From: Actinomycetospora sp. NBRC 106378
GTDB lineage: Bacteria > Actinomycetota > Actinomycetes > Mycobacteriales > Pseudonocardiaceae
Assembly (NCBI RefSeq): GCF_030269685.1
Contig: NZ_BSTT01000008.1
Location: 1-64,000 of the forward strand
Length of the DNA: 64,000 bases
Direction: 5' to 3'
This document shows, piece after piece, positions 24,958-34,394 of the stretch. Positions within the stretch are counted from its first letter, which is position 1; every line of letters begins with the position of its first letter. The notes beneath the pieces were generated by a model. That model was not told the origin of the DNA, made no database searches, and saw only the letters and a list, made by a program, of their open reading frames with translations. The position numbers and the translations under genes are program-made.

Positions 24958-25383
24958 TCACTCCGGTCCGGGTCGTCGCGCCAACCCGTCGAGCAGGCGG
25001 GCGGCGATGCCGAGCAGGTCGCGCTCGGCGTCGGTCAGGTCGGCGAGGCCCGCCGCGAGCCAGGCGTCCCGGGGCGCCGCGTCCTCCCGGAGCAGCGTCC
25101 AACCCGACGCCGATATCGTCAACACATATTGACGACCGTCCTGCGGGTCGGGGGTGCGTTCGAGGATGCCGGTCTCGACGAGAGCTGCGAGGGGGCGGGT
25201 CAGCGCCTGGGGGCTCGTCCGCACTCGTCGGGCCAGTGAGCCGGTCGTCTGGGGACCGTGGTCGAGAATCTGCGCGAGCAGGGCGCGCTGGACGTCGGTC
25301 AGGCCGGCGCTCGGTCGCTGCTCGCGGAGCCGTCGGGCGAGGCGTTGCACGACTCGCCGGAGTTCGGACGCCTCCTCGGTCAT
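24958..25383 (-). CDS. MarR-family transcriptional regulator
   Basis: A 141-residue MarR protein: LTDVQRALLAQILDHGPQTTGSLARRVRTSPQALTRPLAALVETGILERTPDPQDGRQYVLTISASG contains the HTH and wing. The start ATG at 25383 overlaps TACGC-AGTA-GCGTA (25383-25396), a short palindrome that may be its own operator. It is the first gene of the operon with the GT39 protein. The strong hairpin just upstream isolates it from lsr2. Confidence 0.9.
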   Translation of the reverse strand: MTEEASELRRVVQRLARRLREQRPSAGLTDVQRALLAQILDHGPQTTGSLARRVRTSPQALTRPLAALVETGILERTPDPQDGRQYVLTISASGWTLLREDAAPRDAWLAAGLADLTDAERDLLGIAARLLDGLARRPGPE

Positions 25384-25422
25384 ACGCAGTAGCGTACGAC
25401 CTGGGCGACCGTTCCACGACGA

Positions 25423-25462
25423 ACGGGCCGCCCGTCACCCCTGGAGGTGACGAACGGCCCGT
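25423..25462. terminator. Strong hairpin terminator after lsr2
   Basis: ACGGGCCG (25423-25430) pairs with CGGCCCGT (25455-25462), and inside it GTCACC (25434-25439) pairs with GGTGAC (25446-25451) around a 6-bp loop. It lies 18 bp past the lsr2 stop on the minus strand and should end the abundant lsr2 transcript. Confidence 0.85.
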
Positions 25463-25479
25463 GCGCGGGAGAGCCAGGG

Positions 25480-25851
25480 TCAGCCGTGGGCCTTGTGGTA
25501 GGCCTCGCTGACCTCGGACGGGATGCGTCCGCGCTCCGAGACGGTGAAGTCGTTCTTGCGGGCCCACTCCCGGATGGCCTGGTTCTGCTCGCGGTCGACC
25601 GAGGCACGGCCACCGCCCTTGCGCACCGGGGCGGCCGGGGCCGCGGTCGCCCGGGCACCGTTCGACCGACGACGCCCGGACACCTTCCGGGCATGCGCCA
25701 CGTAGTCGGCGAGCTCGTCGCGGAGTCGCGACGCATTCGCGTCGGACAGGTCGATCTCGTAGGTCGTCCCGTCGATGCCGAACTCGACGGTCTCGTCGGC
25801 CTCGGTCTCGTCGAGGTCGTCGACGAGAGTCACGACCACTTTCTGCGCCAC
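25480..25851 (-). CDS. lsr2: Lsr2-type nucleoid-associated protein
   Basis: A 123-residue H-NS-like protein that bridges DNA and silences AT-rich, often horizontally acquired, genes. The N-terminal dimerisation strands read [28 protein letters not shown]. The C-terminal DNA-binding domain includes the AT-hook-like RGR minor-groove motif ([18 protein letters not shown]). GTG at 25851 with GGAAGGAATTC upstream was chosen over a longer frame. In mycobacteria lsr2 is adjacent to clpC and lysS. Here 4.5 kb separates it from clpC and lysS is not present. Confidence 0.95.
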   Translation of the reverse strand: MAQKVVVTLVDDLDETEADETVEFGIDGTTYEIDLSDANASRLRDELADYVAHARKVSGRRRSNGARATAAPAAPVRKGGGRASVDREQNQAIREWARKNDFTVSERGRIPSEVSEAYHKAHG

Positions 25852-26016
25852 GCGATGAATTCCTTCCACGACCCCCGAACGGCCGGTCACGCGTCACCGC
25901 GCGCCGTGAACCGGAATGGTTCGCGGCGAAGCGTAAATGCGAGTGACTCGCCGTGTCGAGGCGGGTCCACCGTGACGGGCGGCGCACACAGGAATGGCGC
26001 AGAAGTCGTCCGCGAC

Positions 26017-26616
26017 TCAGTCGGGAACGGCCGACGAGTCGGGCACCACCACCGCGAACATGTCCGAGAGCGCCGCGAGGCTCGCGGCCTGCAGGGCGGA
26101 CGCCTCCACGACCCCGTCCGGACCGGGCAGTGCGCGCGTGGCGGTGGCCCCGGCGACGACCGTCGGGGCGAACCCGAGGTTGAACGCGCTGCGGGCGGTC
26201 GAGTTCACGCACATGTGCGTCATGAATCCCGCGAGAACGAGATTCGAGACCCCCGCGCCACGCAGGTACTCCTCGAGGTCGGTGCCCACGAACGAGCTCG
26301 GGAAGTTCTTGACCACCCGGTGCTCGCCGGACCGCGGGGCGACCGCGTCGACGATCGCGCCGATCTCGGCGTTCGTGTCGTACGGCGTGCCGGCGCCCGC
26401 CTCGTGCTGGACGTGCACGATCGTCGAGCCGGCCGCCCGGGCCCGCTCGAGCAGGCGGGCGGCCTCCTCGATGGCGGGCTCGACGTTCTCGAGGGCCATG
26501 ACGCCCCGGGTGTAGGTGTTCTGCAGGTCGATCATCACCAGGGCGGAGCCGGTGAGGGACGCCGGGTCGCCGGGCATGCCGGTGAGTTCACGCAGGGTCG
26601 TGCTGGCTTCGGTCAA
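26017..26616 (-). CDS. Isochorismatase-like cysteine hydrolase
   Basis: About 199 residues with the cysteine hydrolase triad: Asp30 in VMIDLQNTY, Lys103 in VVKNFPSSF and Cys136 in FMTHMCVNSTAR. The fold hydrolyses amides or related bonds (nicotinamidase, carbamoylase and isochorismatase relatives); the substrate here is not evident. TTG at 26616 has AGGAGA upstream and is preferred, while GTG at 26658 gives a 14-residue longer form. It follows the aldehyde dehydrogenase and DUF779 genes on the same strand, so it may act in the same detoxification or catabolic unit. Confidence 0.8.
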   Translation of the reverse strand: MTEASTTLRELTGMPGDPASLTGSALVMIDLQNTYTRGVMALENVEPAIEEAARLLERARAAGSTIVHVQHEAGAGTPYDTNAEIGAIVDAVAPRSGEHRVVKNFPSSFVGTDLEEYLRGAGVSNLVLAGFMTHMCVNSTARSAFNLGFAPTVVAGATATRALPGPDGVVEASALQAASLAALSDMFAVVVPDSSAVPD

Positions 26617-26706
26617 CGTGGTCTCCTCGTCGAGACGGTCCGGAACGGCGAAGGGCACCCCGGCCCGTCGGCCAGGGTGCCCCTCGTGCGGTGGTGCGCG
26701 GAAGCG

Positions 26707-27147
26707 TCAGGCCCCGTCGAGCGCCCGCCACTCGTCGTCGGTGAACAGCCGGGAGCGGATGATGAACCGGACGCCCTCGGGCGCCTCGACGCTGAACCCG
26801 CTGCCGCGACCCTTGACGACGTCGACGGTCAGGTGCGTGTGCTTCCAGTACTCGAACTGCGAGGCCGACATGTAGAACCCGATGGGCTTCTCCAGGCCCT
26901 CCACCTCGAGGTCCCCGAGGTGGACGTCCTGCCCGCCGATCTTGAAGTCCCCGTCCGGGTAGCACATCGGGGCGCTGCCGTCGCAGCACCCGCCGGACTG
27001 GTGGAACATCAGCGGGCCGTGGAGGTCCGTGAGCGTCACGAGGAGCTCGGAGGCCTGCGGGGACAGCGCGACGCGCGCGGTCGTCCCCGACCCCGGCACC
27101 TCGGGCACGGTCTCGGTGACGTCGGTGCTCGTGCTGATCTCGCTCAT
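26707..27147 (-). CDS. DUF779 protein associated with aldehyde dehydrogenase
   Basis: A 146-residue DUF779 protein. The cysteine-rich core HQSGGCCDGSAPMCYPDGDF suggests a metal or redox site, and the Trp/His-containing EYWKHTHLTVDVVKGRGSGFSVEAPEG region is conserved. No biochemical role is proven to my knowledge, but it is regularly found beside acetaldehyde dehydrogenases, as here, and in mycobacteria (Rv0459 beside Rv0458). The ATG at 27147 has GGGAGG upstream, 35 bp after the dehydrogenase stop. Confidence 0.88.
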   Translation of the reverse strand: MSEISTSTDVTETVPEVPGSGTTARVALSPQASELLVTLTDLHGPLMFHQSGGCCDGSAPMCYPDGDFKIGGQDVHLGDLEVEGLEKPIGFYMSASQFEYWKHTHLTVDVVKGRGSGFSVEAPEGVRFIIRSRLFTDDEWRALDGA

Positions 27148-27181
27148 CTCGGCCTCCCGGGAGTCGTCGGCGTGGGCCCGA

Positions 27182-28705
<1,524 letters not shown>

Positions 28706-28807
28706 CGTTGGTCCTCCCAAAGTGGTCAGCCGTGCCTGTTCGAACGGAGAGGCGGTGACGTACAGCGCGCCCGCTCCTGTGACCCAGGACGCTAGGAAGC
28801 CGAGGGT

Positions 28808-28822
28808 TGCAACGACGTTGCA
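28808..28822. promoter_or_regulatory. Putative operator TGCAACG-A-CGTTGCA in divergent promoter
   Basis: A perfect 15-bp palindrome lies about midway in the 247-bp gap between the aldehyde dehydrogenase and the GAF regulator. A second dyad, GCACGTGC, follows at 28824-28831. This is the natural site for the neighbouring activator. Confidence 0.6.
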
Positions 28823-28952
28823 CGCACGTGCGGCACGAGAAGGACCTACGTTCCGCGTCTGAGGAGCACTTGACCGAGGCAGTAAGGGTTGCCTCAGTGC
28901 CGGATGCGGCGCACGATGAGAGCTCGGTCCGACGAGGTCCACGGGGTGGTGG

Positions 28953-30437
28953 ATGACGACGAGCGACCAGGCGTGGGGGGATCCCGTCGAGCGGGCGGCG
29001 GTCCTCGCGCGCGTCCGGGACGCCGTGCTCGGGGGCACGCGGGCGGAGGTCGACCCGAGGTCGGTCGTGTCGGACTCCTGGCGGCGCTCGCTCGCGGCCC
29101 ATGTCGACCCCGACCACGGCGCGCCGGCCCACGTGTTCGACGACGGCGAGCTCGCCCGGATCCGGGAGCAGCACCCGCTCTCCCCCGTGCTCCCCCTGCT
29201 GCGGACCACGCTGCTGGAGATCGCCGACGAGGCGATGCACGTCATGATCGTCACCGACGCCCAGGGCCACATCCTGTGGCGGGAGGGTGCGGCCGGGATG
29301 CTGCACCTGGCCGACGACCTCGAGCTCGCGGAGGGCTTCCGCTGGAGCGAGGACTCCGCCGGCACCAACGCGATGGGCACCTCCCTCGCCGCGGACAGCG
29401 CCGTCCAGATCCACTCCTCGGAGCACCTCGTCGCGCAGTACCACCGGTTCACCTGCGCGGCCGCGCCGATCCACGACCCCGACACCGGCGAGGCCGTCGG
29501 CGCGGTCGACCTCACCGGCCCGGTCCGCACGTTCCATCCCAGCACCCTGGCGCTGGTCACCGCCGCCGCCCGGCTCGCCGAGAACCACCTCGCCACCCGC
29601 CAGGCGATCCGCGACGAGCGGCTCCGCACGCTGAACCTCCCCCACCTCTCCGGGCTGGACGCCCCGGGCGCGTTGCTCAGCCCGGCCGGTCGGGTCCTCG
29701 CCGCCACGCCGCACGGGTGGATCGACGATCGGATCACGCTCCCGGGTGCCGGCGACCGGGTCTCCCTCGGCGAGCACGGCGAGGGCGTCGTCGAACCCCT
29801 CGCCGAAGGCTGGCTGCTCCGACTGGAACCGTCGTCCGGGATGCGGGTCCGCCCGACGCTCGCACTGCCTTTCCTCGGCGCCCCGCGCCCGGTCGCCCGG
29901 CTCGACGGGCGGCCGGTCCGCCTCGGCGCCCGGCACGCCGAGCTGCTCGCCCTGCTCGCGATGCACCCCGAGGGGTTGTCCGCCGACGCGCTCGCCCTGG
30001 AGATCTACGGCGAGCGTGGCAACCCCGTCACCGTGCGCGCCGAGATGCACCGCCTGCGCCACCTGCTCGAATCGCTTCCCAACGGCGCGGGCGTGGTCAA
30101 GACGCAGCCCTACCGGATCGAGGCCCGCGTCGACGCCGACTTCCTGACCTTGCGCGACGCCCTGCGCTCCGGGGCGGTCCCCGACACCGCGCTGGTGGGG
30201 CGCGGGGAGCTGCTGCCGACCTCCGACGCCCCGGGCATCCGTGCCCTGCGCGACGAGCTCGACGTCGGCGTCCGCCGGGCCGTGCTGCGCGGCGGCGACA
30301 CCGCCGCGCTCTGGGCTCTCGCGCGCACTCCCGCCGGTCGGGAGGACCTGGAACTCGTCGAGCGCCTGCGCCACCTGCTGCCGGTGAGCGACCCGCGGCA
30401 CGCCGAGCTGCCGGATGGGGCCGCCGACGCGCCGTGA
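28953..30437 (+). CDS. GAF-domain transcriptional regulator (AcoR-like, no AAA+ domain)
   Basis: A 494-residue regulator. The N-terminus has the AcoR-type pattern ([19 protein letters not shown]), then a GAF sensor at about 75-215 ([45 protein letters not shown]). Instead of a sigma-54-contacting AAA+ ATPase, it carries a winged-helix-like C-terminal part ([36 protein letters not shown]). This form is common in actinobacteria that lack sigma-54. It most likely activates the divergent aldehyde dehydrogenase operon. The ATG at 28953 was taken from the conserved start of the family. Its stop overlaps a small open frame. Confidence 0.88.
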   Translation: MTTSDQAWGDPVERAAVLARVRDAVLGGTRAEVDPRSVVSDSWRRSLAAHVDPDHGAPAHVFDDGELARIREQHPLSPVLPLLRTTLLEIADEAMHVMIVTDAQGHILWREGAAGMLHLADDLELAEGFRWSEDSAGTNAMGTSLAADSAVQIHSSEHLVAQYHRFTCAAAPIHDPDTGEAVGAVDLTGPVRTFHPSTLALVTAAARLAENHLATRQAIRDERLRTLNLPHLSGLDAPGALLSPAGRVLAATPHGWIDDRITLPGAGDRVSLGEHGEGVVEPLAEGWLLRLEPSSGMRVRPTLALPFLGAPRPVARLDGRPVRLGARHAELLALLAMHPEGLSADALALEIYGERGNPVTVRAEMHRLRHLLESLPNGAGVVKTQPYRIEARVDADFLTLRDALRSGAVPDTALVGRGELLPTSDAPGIRALRDELDVGVRRAVLRGGDTAALWALARTPAGREDLELVERLRHLLPVSDPRHAELPDGAADAP

Positions 30438-30571
30438 TCGACCCGGTCCGTCGCCGTTCGAGCGGAGGGGCGGGTGGCGCCGGGGCCGTCGGTCGGGACC
30501 AGGTGACGGTACGACTCGGCGGGCGCACCGTGACCGGGACGCTGACCAACGGCGACATCACCACCAGCTGA
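30434..30571 (+). CDS. Small 45-residue protein coupled to the GAF regulator
   Basis: A GTG at 30434 overlaps the regulator stop as GTGA. The product starts [11 protein letters not shown] and ends in a strand-rich segment (DQVTVRLGGRTVTGTLTNGD). The frame stops 24 bp before a strong terminator, which fits a last gene of the transcript. I do not recognise the family. It may be a real small protein or a chance frame of high GC sequence. Confidence 0.4.
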   Translation: MIDPVRRRSSGGAGGAGAVGRDQVTVRLGGRTVTGTLTNGDITTS

Positions 30572-30595
30572 CCGTCCCTCCACGGGGGGGGAGGA

Positions 30596-30632
30596 AGTCG
30601 GTCACCCCCGGGTCAGCCGGGGGTGACCGACT
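30596..30632. terminator. Perfect 16-bp-stem bidirectional terminator
   Basis: The arms 30596-30611 (starting AGTCGGTCACC) and 30617-30632 are perfectly complementary around GTCAG. It separates the GAF regulator transcript (plus) from the convergent MFS gene, whose stop codon (30613-30615) lies in the loop. Confidence 0.92.
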
Positions 30633-31917
30633 CCCTCGGGGTCACGGTCCGCGTGATCGCGAGCGAGAGTCCCGCCGCCACCACGCAGAGCGCGCCCGCA
30701 CCCCACCAGGCGCCGTCGTAGCTGCCGGTGGTGTCGCGCACGATGCCGGCGGTGAACGCCGCGATCGCGGACCCGATCTGGTGCGAGGCGAAGACCCAGC
30801 CGAACACGATCGGCCCGCGGTCGCCGAACCGCTCCCGGCACAGCGCCACGGTCGGCGGGACGGTCGCGACCCAGTCCAGCCCGTAGAAGACGATGAACGC
30901 CCACATCGGCGGGATCGCGGTGGGAGCGAGCAGCAGCGGGAGGACCAGCAGCGACGCCCCGCGCAGCACGTAGTAGACGGCGAGCAGCCGCCGCGGGTCC
31001 CAGCGGTCGGTGAGCCAGCCGGAGAGGATCGTCCCCGCCACGTCGAACACCCCGACCACGGCGAGCAGGCCCGCGGCGGTCGTCGCCGGCATCCCGTGGT
31101 CGTGCGCGGCGGGCACGAAGTGCGTCCCGAGCAGTCCGACGGTCGTCGCCCCGCAGATCGCGAACCCACCCGCGAGCAGCCAGAAGGTGCGGGTGCGCGC
31201 CGCCTCGCGCAGCACCGAGAGCGCGCGCCGGGCCGCCCCGCCCGCACCACCTGTCGTCGGGAACGCCGCCGCGACGGAGCCGGGGTCCGCGCCGTGGGCG
31301 ACCGTGCCGACGTCGGCGGGCGAGTCCCGCAGGAACAGCACCACCACCGGCACGACGACGAGCGCTCCCGCGGCGACGAGCAGCGACGCCGCCCGCCAGC
31401 CGACGCTCTCGGAGAGCGCGGCCATGAGCGGCAGGAAGACGAGGCCGCCCGCGGCCTGCGCCGCCGTCAGGACCCCGCTGACGAGGCCGCGGCGCCGGAC
31501 GAACCAGCGGCCGGTCACCGTCGCGACGAAGGCGAGCGCCATCGAGCCCGTGCCGACCCCGACCAGCACGCCCCAGAGCAGCATCAGCTGCCAGACCTGG
31601 GTCATGAACACGGTCAGCCCGCTGCCGGCCGCGACGAGGAGCAGGGCCCCGCCGACCACACGGCGCATCCCGAACCGCTCCATCAGGGCCGCGGCGAAGG
31701 GCGAGATGACGCCGTAGAGCACGAGGTTGATCGAGACCGCCGTCGAGATGGTGGCGGTCGACCAGCCGAACTCGTCGTGCAGCGGGGCGATGAGCACGCC
31801 GGGCGCGGACCGGAAGCCCGCGGCCCCCATGAGCGCGACGAAGGCCGTGGCGGCGACGGCCCACGGCCACCAGGAGGAGCGGGTGCGCGGGGTCGTCCGC
31901 GGGGCCTCGGTGGTCAC
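30613..31917 (-). CDS. Major facilitator superfamily transporter
   Basis: A 434-residue MFS transporter with twelve predicted helices. The first helix starts PWAVAATAFVALMGAAGFRSAPGVLIAPL. The loop 2-3 motif reads AALMERFGMRRVVGG, and the second-half counterpart is SGWLTDRWDPRRLLA. The GFRSAPGV and STATISTAVSINLVLYG segments are those of the oxalate/formate-antiporter-like (monocarboxylate porter) branch, so an organic acid is a reasonable guess for the substrate. GTG at 31917. Divergent from a GlxA-type regulator that probably controls it. Confidence 0.88.
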   Translation of the reverse strand: MTTEAPRTTPRTRSSWWPWAVAATAFVALMGAAGFRSAPGVLIAPLHDEFGWSTATISTAVSINLVLYGVISPFAAALMERFGMRRVVGGALLLVAAGSGLTVFMTQVWQLMLLWGVLVGVGTGSMALAFVATVTGRWFVRRRGLVSGVLTAAQAAGGLVFLPLMAALSESVGWRAASLLVAAGALVVVPVVVLFLRDSPADVGTVAHGADPGSVAAAFPTTGGAGGAARRALSVLREAARTRTFWLLAGGFAICGATTVGLLGTHFVPAAHDHGMPATTAAGLLAVVGVFDVAGTILSGWLTDRWDPRRLLAVYYVLRGASLLVLPLLLAPTAIPPMWAFIVFYGLDWVATVPPTVALCRERFGDRGPIVFGWVFASHQIGSAIAAFTAGIVRDTTGSYDGAWWGAGALCVVAAGLSLAITRTVTPRESVTPG

Positions 31918-31955
31918 GAGCCGGAACGATGCCGCCCCGGCAAGCCGGACACCAG

Positions 31956-31969
31956 TGGCAGGAATGCCA
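31956..31969. promoter_or_regulatory. Putative operator TGGCA-GGAA-TGCCA
   Basis: A perfect 5-bp-arm dyad sits in the 72-bp divergent gap and is itself flanked by direct copies of CCAGTG (31952-31957 and 31971-31976). It probably binds the AraC-type regulator next to it. Confidence 0.55.
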
Positions 31970-31989
31970 TCCAGTGCAAGAATCCGGCC

Positions 31990-32958
31990 ATGCCCCACGT
32001 CGTCGCCGTGCTCGCCCTGCCGCCGGTCGTCGGCTTCGACCTGGCGATCCCGCCGGAGGTCTTCGGGACCGCCGAGCGCGACGGGGAGCCGCTCTACGAC
32101 GTCCGGGTCTGCGGGCTGGAGCCGGGCCCGGTCCCGACGACGGCGGGCTACGCCCTGCACGTCGAGCACGGGGTCGAGGCGCTCGCGGCCGCCGACACCG
32201 TCGTCGTGCCCGGCACCCACTACCTACCCGCGCGCCGCGACGGCGTCCTCCCGGCCGAGGTGCACGCGGCGCTGGCGCAGGTCCCCGACGGTGCACGCTG
32301 GATGTCGATCTGCACCGGCGCGTTCGTGCTGGCCGCCGCCGGCCGGCTCGACGGACGGCGGGCGACCACGCACTGGGCGCGGGCCGGCTCGCTGCGGGCC
32401 CTGCACCCCGGGGTGGAGGTCGACGAGGACGTGCTCTTCGTCGACGAGGGCGACCTCGCCACCTCCGCCGGCCTCGCCGCGGGCCTCGACCTGTGCCTGC
32501 ACGTGGTGCGGCGCGACCACGGGGCGGCGGTGGCGAACGAGGTCGCCCGCCACCTCGTGGTGGCGCCCTGGCGCGACGGCGGGCAGGCCCAGTTCATCGA
32601 GCGGCCGCTTCCCGTCGACGACGGCGGGTCCACCGCGGCGACCCGGACCTGGGCCCGGGAGCACCTGGCGGAGCCGCTCGACGTCGCGGCCCTCGCGGGG
32701 CACGCCCAGATGAGCACGCGGACCTTCGCCCGCCGGTTCCGCGCCGAGACCGGCACGTCCCCGCACGCGTGGATCCTGGCGCAGCGGGTCGCCCGGGCCC
32801 GGCACCTGCTCGAGTCGACCGACCTGCCGGTCGACCGCGTCGCGGCCGACGCGGGCCTGGGCACCACGTCGTCGCTGCGGGCGCACCTGGCCGCCGACGT
32901 GGGGCTGTCGCCGCTGTCCTACCGCCGCACCTACCGGGCACCCCGGGCCGGGGCCTGA
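31990..32958 (+). CDS. GlxA-family regulator (DJ-1/PfpI domain plus AraC HTH)
   Basis: A 322-residue regulator. Residues 1-~170 form a DJ-1/PfpI-like amidotransferase fold (LALPPVVGFDLAIPPEVFG), with the elbow Cys in MSICTGAFVLAAAGRLDGRRATTHW. Residues ~215-315 form an AraC DNA-binding domain with two HTH units (AALAGHAQMSTRTFARRFRAETGTSPHAWILAQRV and VDRVAADAGLGTTSSLRAHLAADVGLSPLSYRRTY). GlxA regulators often sense small nitrogen compounds or organic acids. Divergent from the MFS gene. ATG at 31990. Confidence 0.9.
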   Translation: MPHVVAVLALPPVVGFDLAIPPEVFGTAERDGEPLYDVRVCGLEPGPVPTTAGYALHVEHGVEALAAADTVVVPGTHYLPARRDGVLPAEVHAALAQVPDGARWMSICTGAFVLAAAGRLDGRRATTHWARAGSLRALHPGVEVDEDVLFVDEGDLATSAGLAAGLDLCLHVVRRDHGAAVANEVARHLVVAPWRDGGQAQFIERPLPVDDGGSTAATRTWAREHLAEPLDVAALAGHAQMSTRTFARRFRAETGTSPHAWILAQRVARARHLLESTDLPVDRVAADAGLGTTSSLRAHLAADVGLSPLSYRRTYRAPRAGA

Positions 32959-32969
32959 CCGCGAACTCC

Positions 32970-33056
32970 TGTCGCGGGCTCCCGACCGGAGGGCGCACGC
33001 TTGTCGTTGTGAATCACTGCGACAAGGCCGCCGAGCCGGTGCCCCAGCCCGCGACA
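32970..33056. repeat. Nested inverted repeats between the GlxA regulator and coaX
   Basis: The outer 11-bp arms (TGTCGCGGGCT at 32970-32980, AGCCCGCGACA at 33046-33056) enclose a hairpin with arms CTTGTCG (33000-33006) and CGACAAG (33020-33026). It fills nearly the whole gap between two convergent genes. It probably works as a bidirectional terminator, but the double-dyad layout is unusual. Confidence 0.7.
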
Positions 33057-33076
33057 AGGCGGCTGCAGGTTGACCG

Positions 33077-33949
33077 TCACCGCCGGGCGCGGCGCTCCTC
33101 GCGGGCCCGCGCCGCCTCCTGGACGCGGCCGAACACGAGACGCAGGCCCTGGAGGGTCAGGTCGGGGACGTGGTGGGTGACCGTCGTGCACTCCGGGGCG
33201 ACGACGGGCGCGAGCCCCCCGCACGCGACGACCGCGACCGGTCCGCGCCCCGCCGTGTCCTTGGCGGCGACCTCCGCGCCGATGCGCCGGACGAGCCCGT
33301 CGACCATCGCGGCGGCGCCGAGCACGAGACCGGCCTGCATCCCCTCGACGGTGGAGCGCCCCAGCACGGTGCGCGGCGCGACGAGCTCCACGGGGCGCAG
33401 CCCGGCGGCCCGCACGGCGAGGGCGTCCGCCGAGACCGCGACGCCGGCCGCGAGCGCGCCGCCCAGGAACTCGCCGTCGGCGGAGACCGCGTCGATGACG
33501 GTCGAGGTCCCGAAGGTGACCACGACGCAGGGCCCGCCGACCCGCTGGTGCGCGGCCAGGGCCTGCACCACCCGGTCGGCGCCGACCTCCTTCGGGTTGT
33601 CGACGAGCAGCGGCACGCCCGTGCGCACCCCGGGCTCGACGAGGACCCGGGCGACCCCCGCGAAGTGCCGGTCGAGCATCCCGCGCAGTTCCCGGAGCAG
33701 CGCGGGCACGGTCGACAGCGCAGCGACGCCGTCGACCTCCGCGAGCAGCGGGCCGAGCATCCCGCGCACCGTCAGGGCCAGCTCGTCGGCGGTGGCCCGC
33801 CGCTCCGTGCGGATCCGCGCGTCCCAGCGGGACGCGACCTCGGGCCCGTCGTCGGGAACGGGTTTCCCCGACGGAGCAACCGAGCACGCCGATAGGGGGT
33901 AGAGCGCGAGGGCCGTCTGCGTGTTGCCGACGTCGATGCAGAGCAGCAC
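33077..33949 (-). CDS. coaX: Type III pantothenate kinase
   Basis: A 290-residue ASKHA-fold kinase for the first step of coenzyme A synthesis. The phosphate-binding motif DVGNTQTALALY is at the N-terminus. The pantothenate site includes NPKEVGADRVVQALAA, the catalytic Asp is in GADR, and the GTSTVIDAVSADGEFLGGALAAG block is intact. Between strand 1 and the RWDARIRTERRATADE segment there is an extra loop of about 20 residues (PLSACSVAPSGKPVPDDG) not typical of the family. It may be disordered or reflect local expansion. GTG at 33949. Downstream end of the panC-panD series. Confidence 0.92.
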   Translation of the reverse strand: MLLCIDVGNTQTALALYPLSACSVAPSGKPVPDDGPEVASRWDARIRTERRATADELALTVRGMLGPLLAEVDGVAALSTVPALLRELRGMLDRHFAGVARVLVEPGVRTGVPLLVDNPKEVGADRVVQALAAHQRVGGPCVVVTFGTSTVIDAVSADGEFLGGALAAGVAVSADALAVRAAGLRPVELVAPRTVLGRSTVEGMQAGLVLGAAAMVDGLVRRIGAEVAAKDTAGRGPVAVVACGGLAPVVAPECTTVTHHVPDLTLQGLRLVFGRVQEAARAREERRARR

Positions 33950-33959
33950 GGGGTCGGTA

Positions 33960-34394
33960 CTAGTTCAACGCGGCGGCCCGCGTCCCCGGCACCAGCAGCG
34001 ATGCCTCCGGGGCGTCGGCCGGCACGTAGGCGGGGTCGGAGCCCTGGTCGAGGACGCGGTTGCGGTCGTCCACGAAGACCACACGCGGGCGGTAGGCGCG
34101 TGCCTCGGCGTCGTCCATCTGCCCGTAGGCGATGAGGATGACGAGGTCGCCGGGGTGCACGAGGTGCGCGGCGGCGCCGTTGATCCCGATGACGCCGGAG
34201 CCGGCCTCGCCCGGGATCACGTAGGTCTCCAGGCGAGCGCCGTTGGTGACGTCGACGATCGCGACCTGCTCGCCCTCGAGCAGGTCCGCGGCGGCCATCA
34301 GGTCGGTGTCGACGGTGACCGACCCGACGTAGTGCAGGTCCGCGTCCGTGACCGTCGCCCGGTGGATCTTGGACTTGAGCATCGTGCGCAGCAT
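33960..34394 (-). CDS. panD: Aspartate 1-decarboxylase
   Basis: A 144-residue pyruvoyl-dependent enzyme that makes beta-alanine for pantothenate. The self-cleavage site Gly24-Ser25 (HYVGSVTVD) generates the pyruvoyl group. The active-site Tyr22, Lys9 and the [21 protein letters not shown] segment are present. The C-terminal tail is slightly long, as in other actinobacteria. Its ATG overlaps the panC stop by one base (TGATG), so both are translated together. coaX follows after 10 bp. Confidence 0.97.
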   Translation of the reverse strand: MLRTMLKSKIHRATVTDADLHYVGSVTVDTDLMAAADLLEGEQVAIVDVTNGARLETYVIPGEAGSGVIGINGAAAHLVHPGDLVILIAYGQMDDAEARAYRPRVVFVDDRNRVLDQGSDPAYVPADAPEASLLVPGTRAAALN

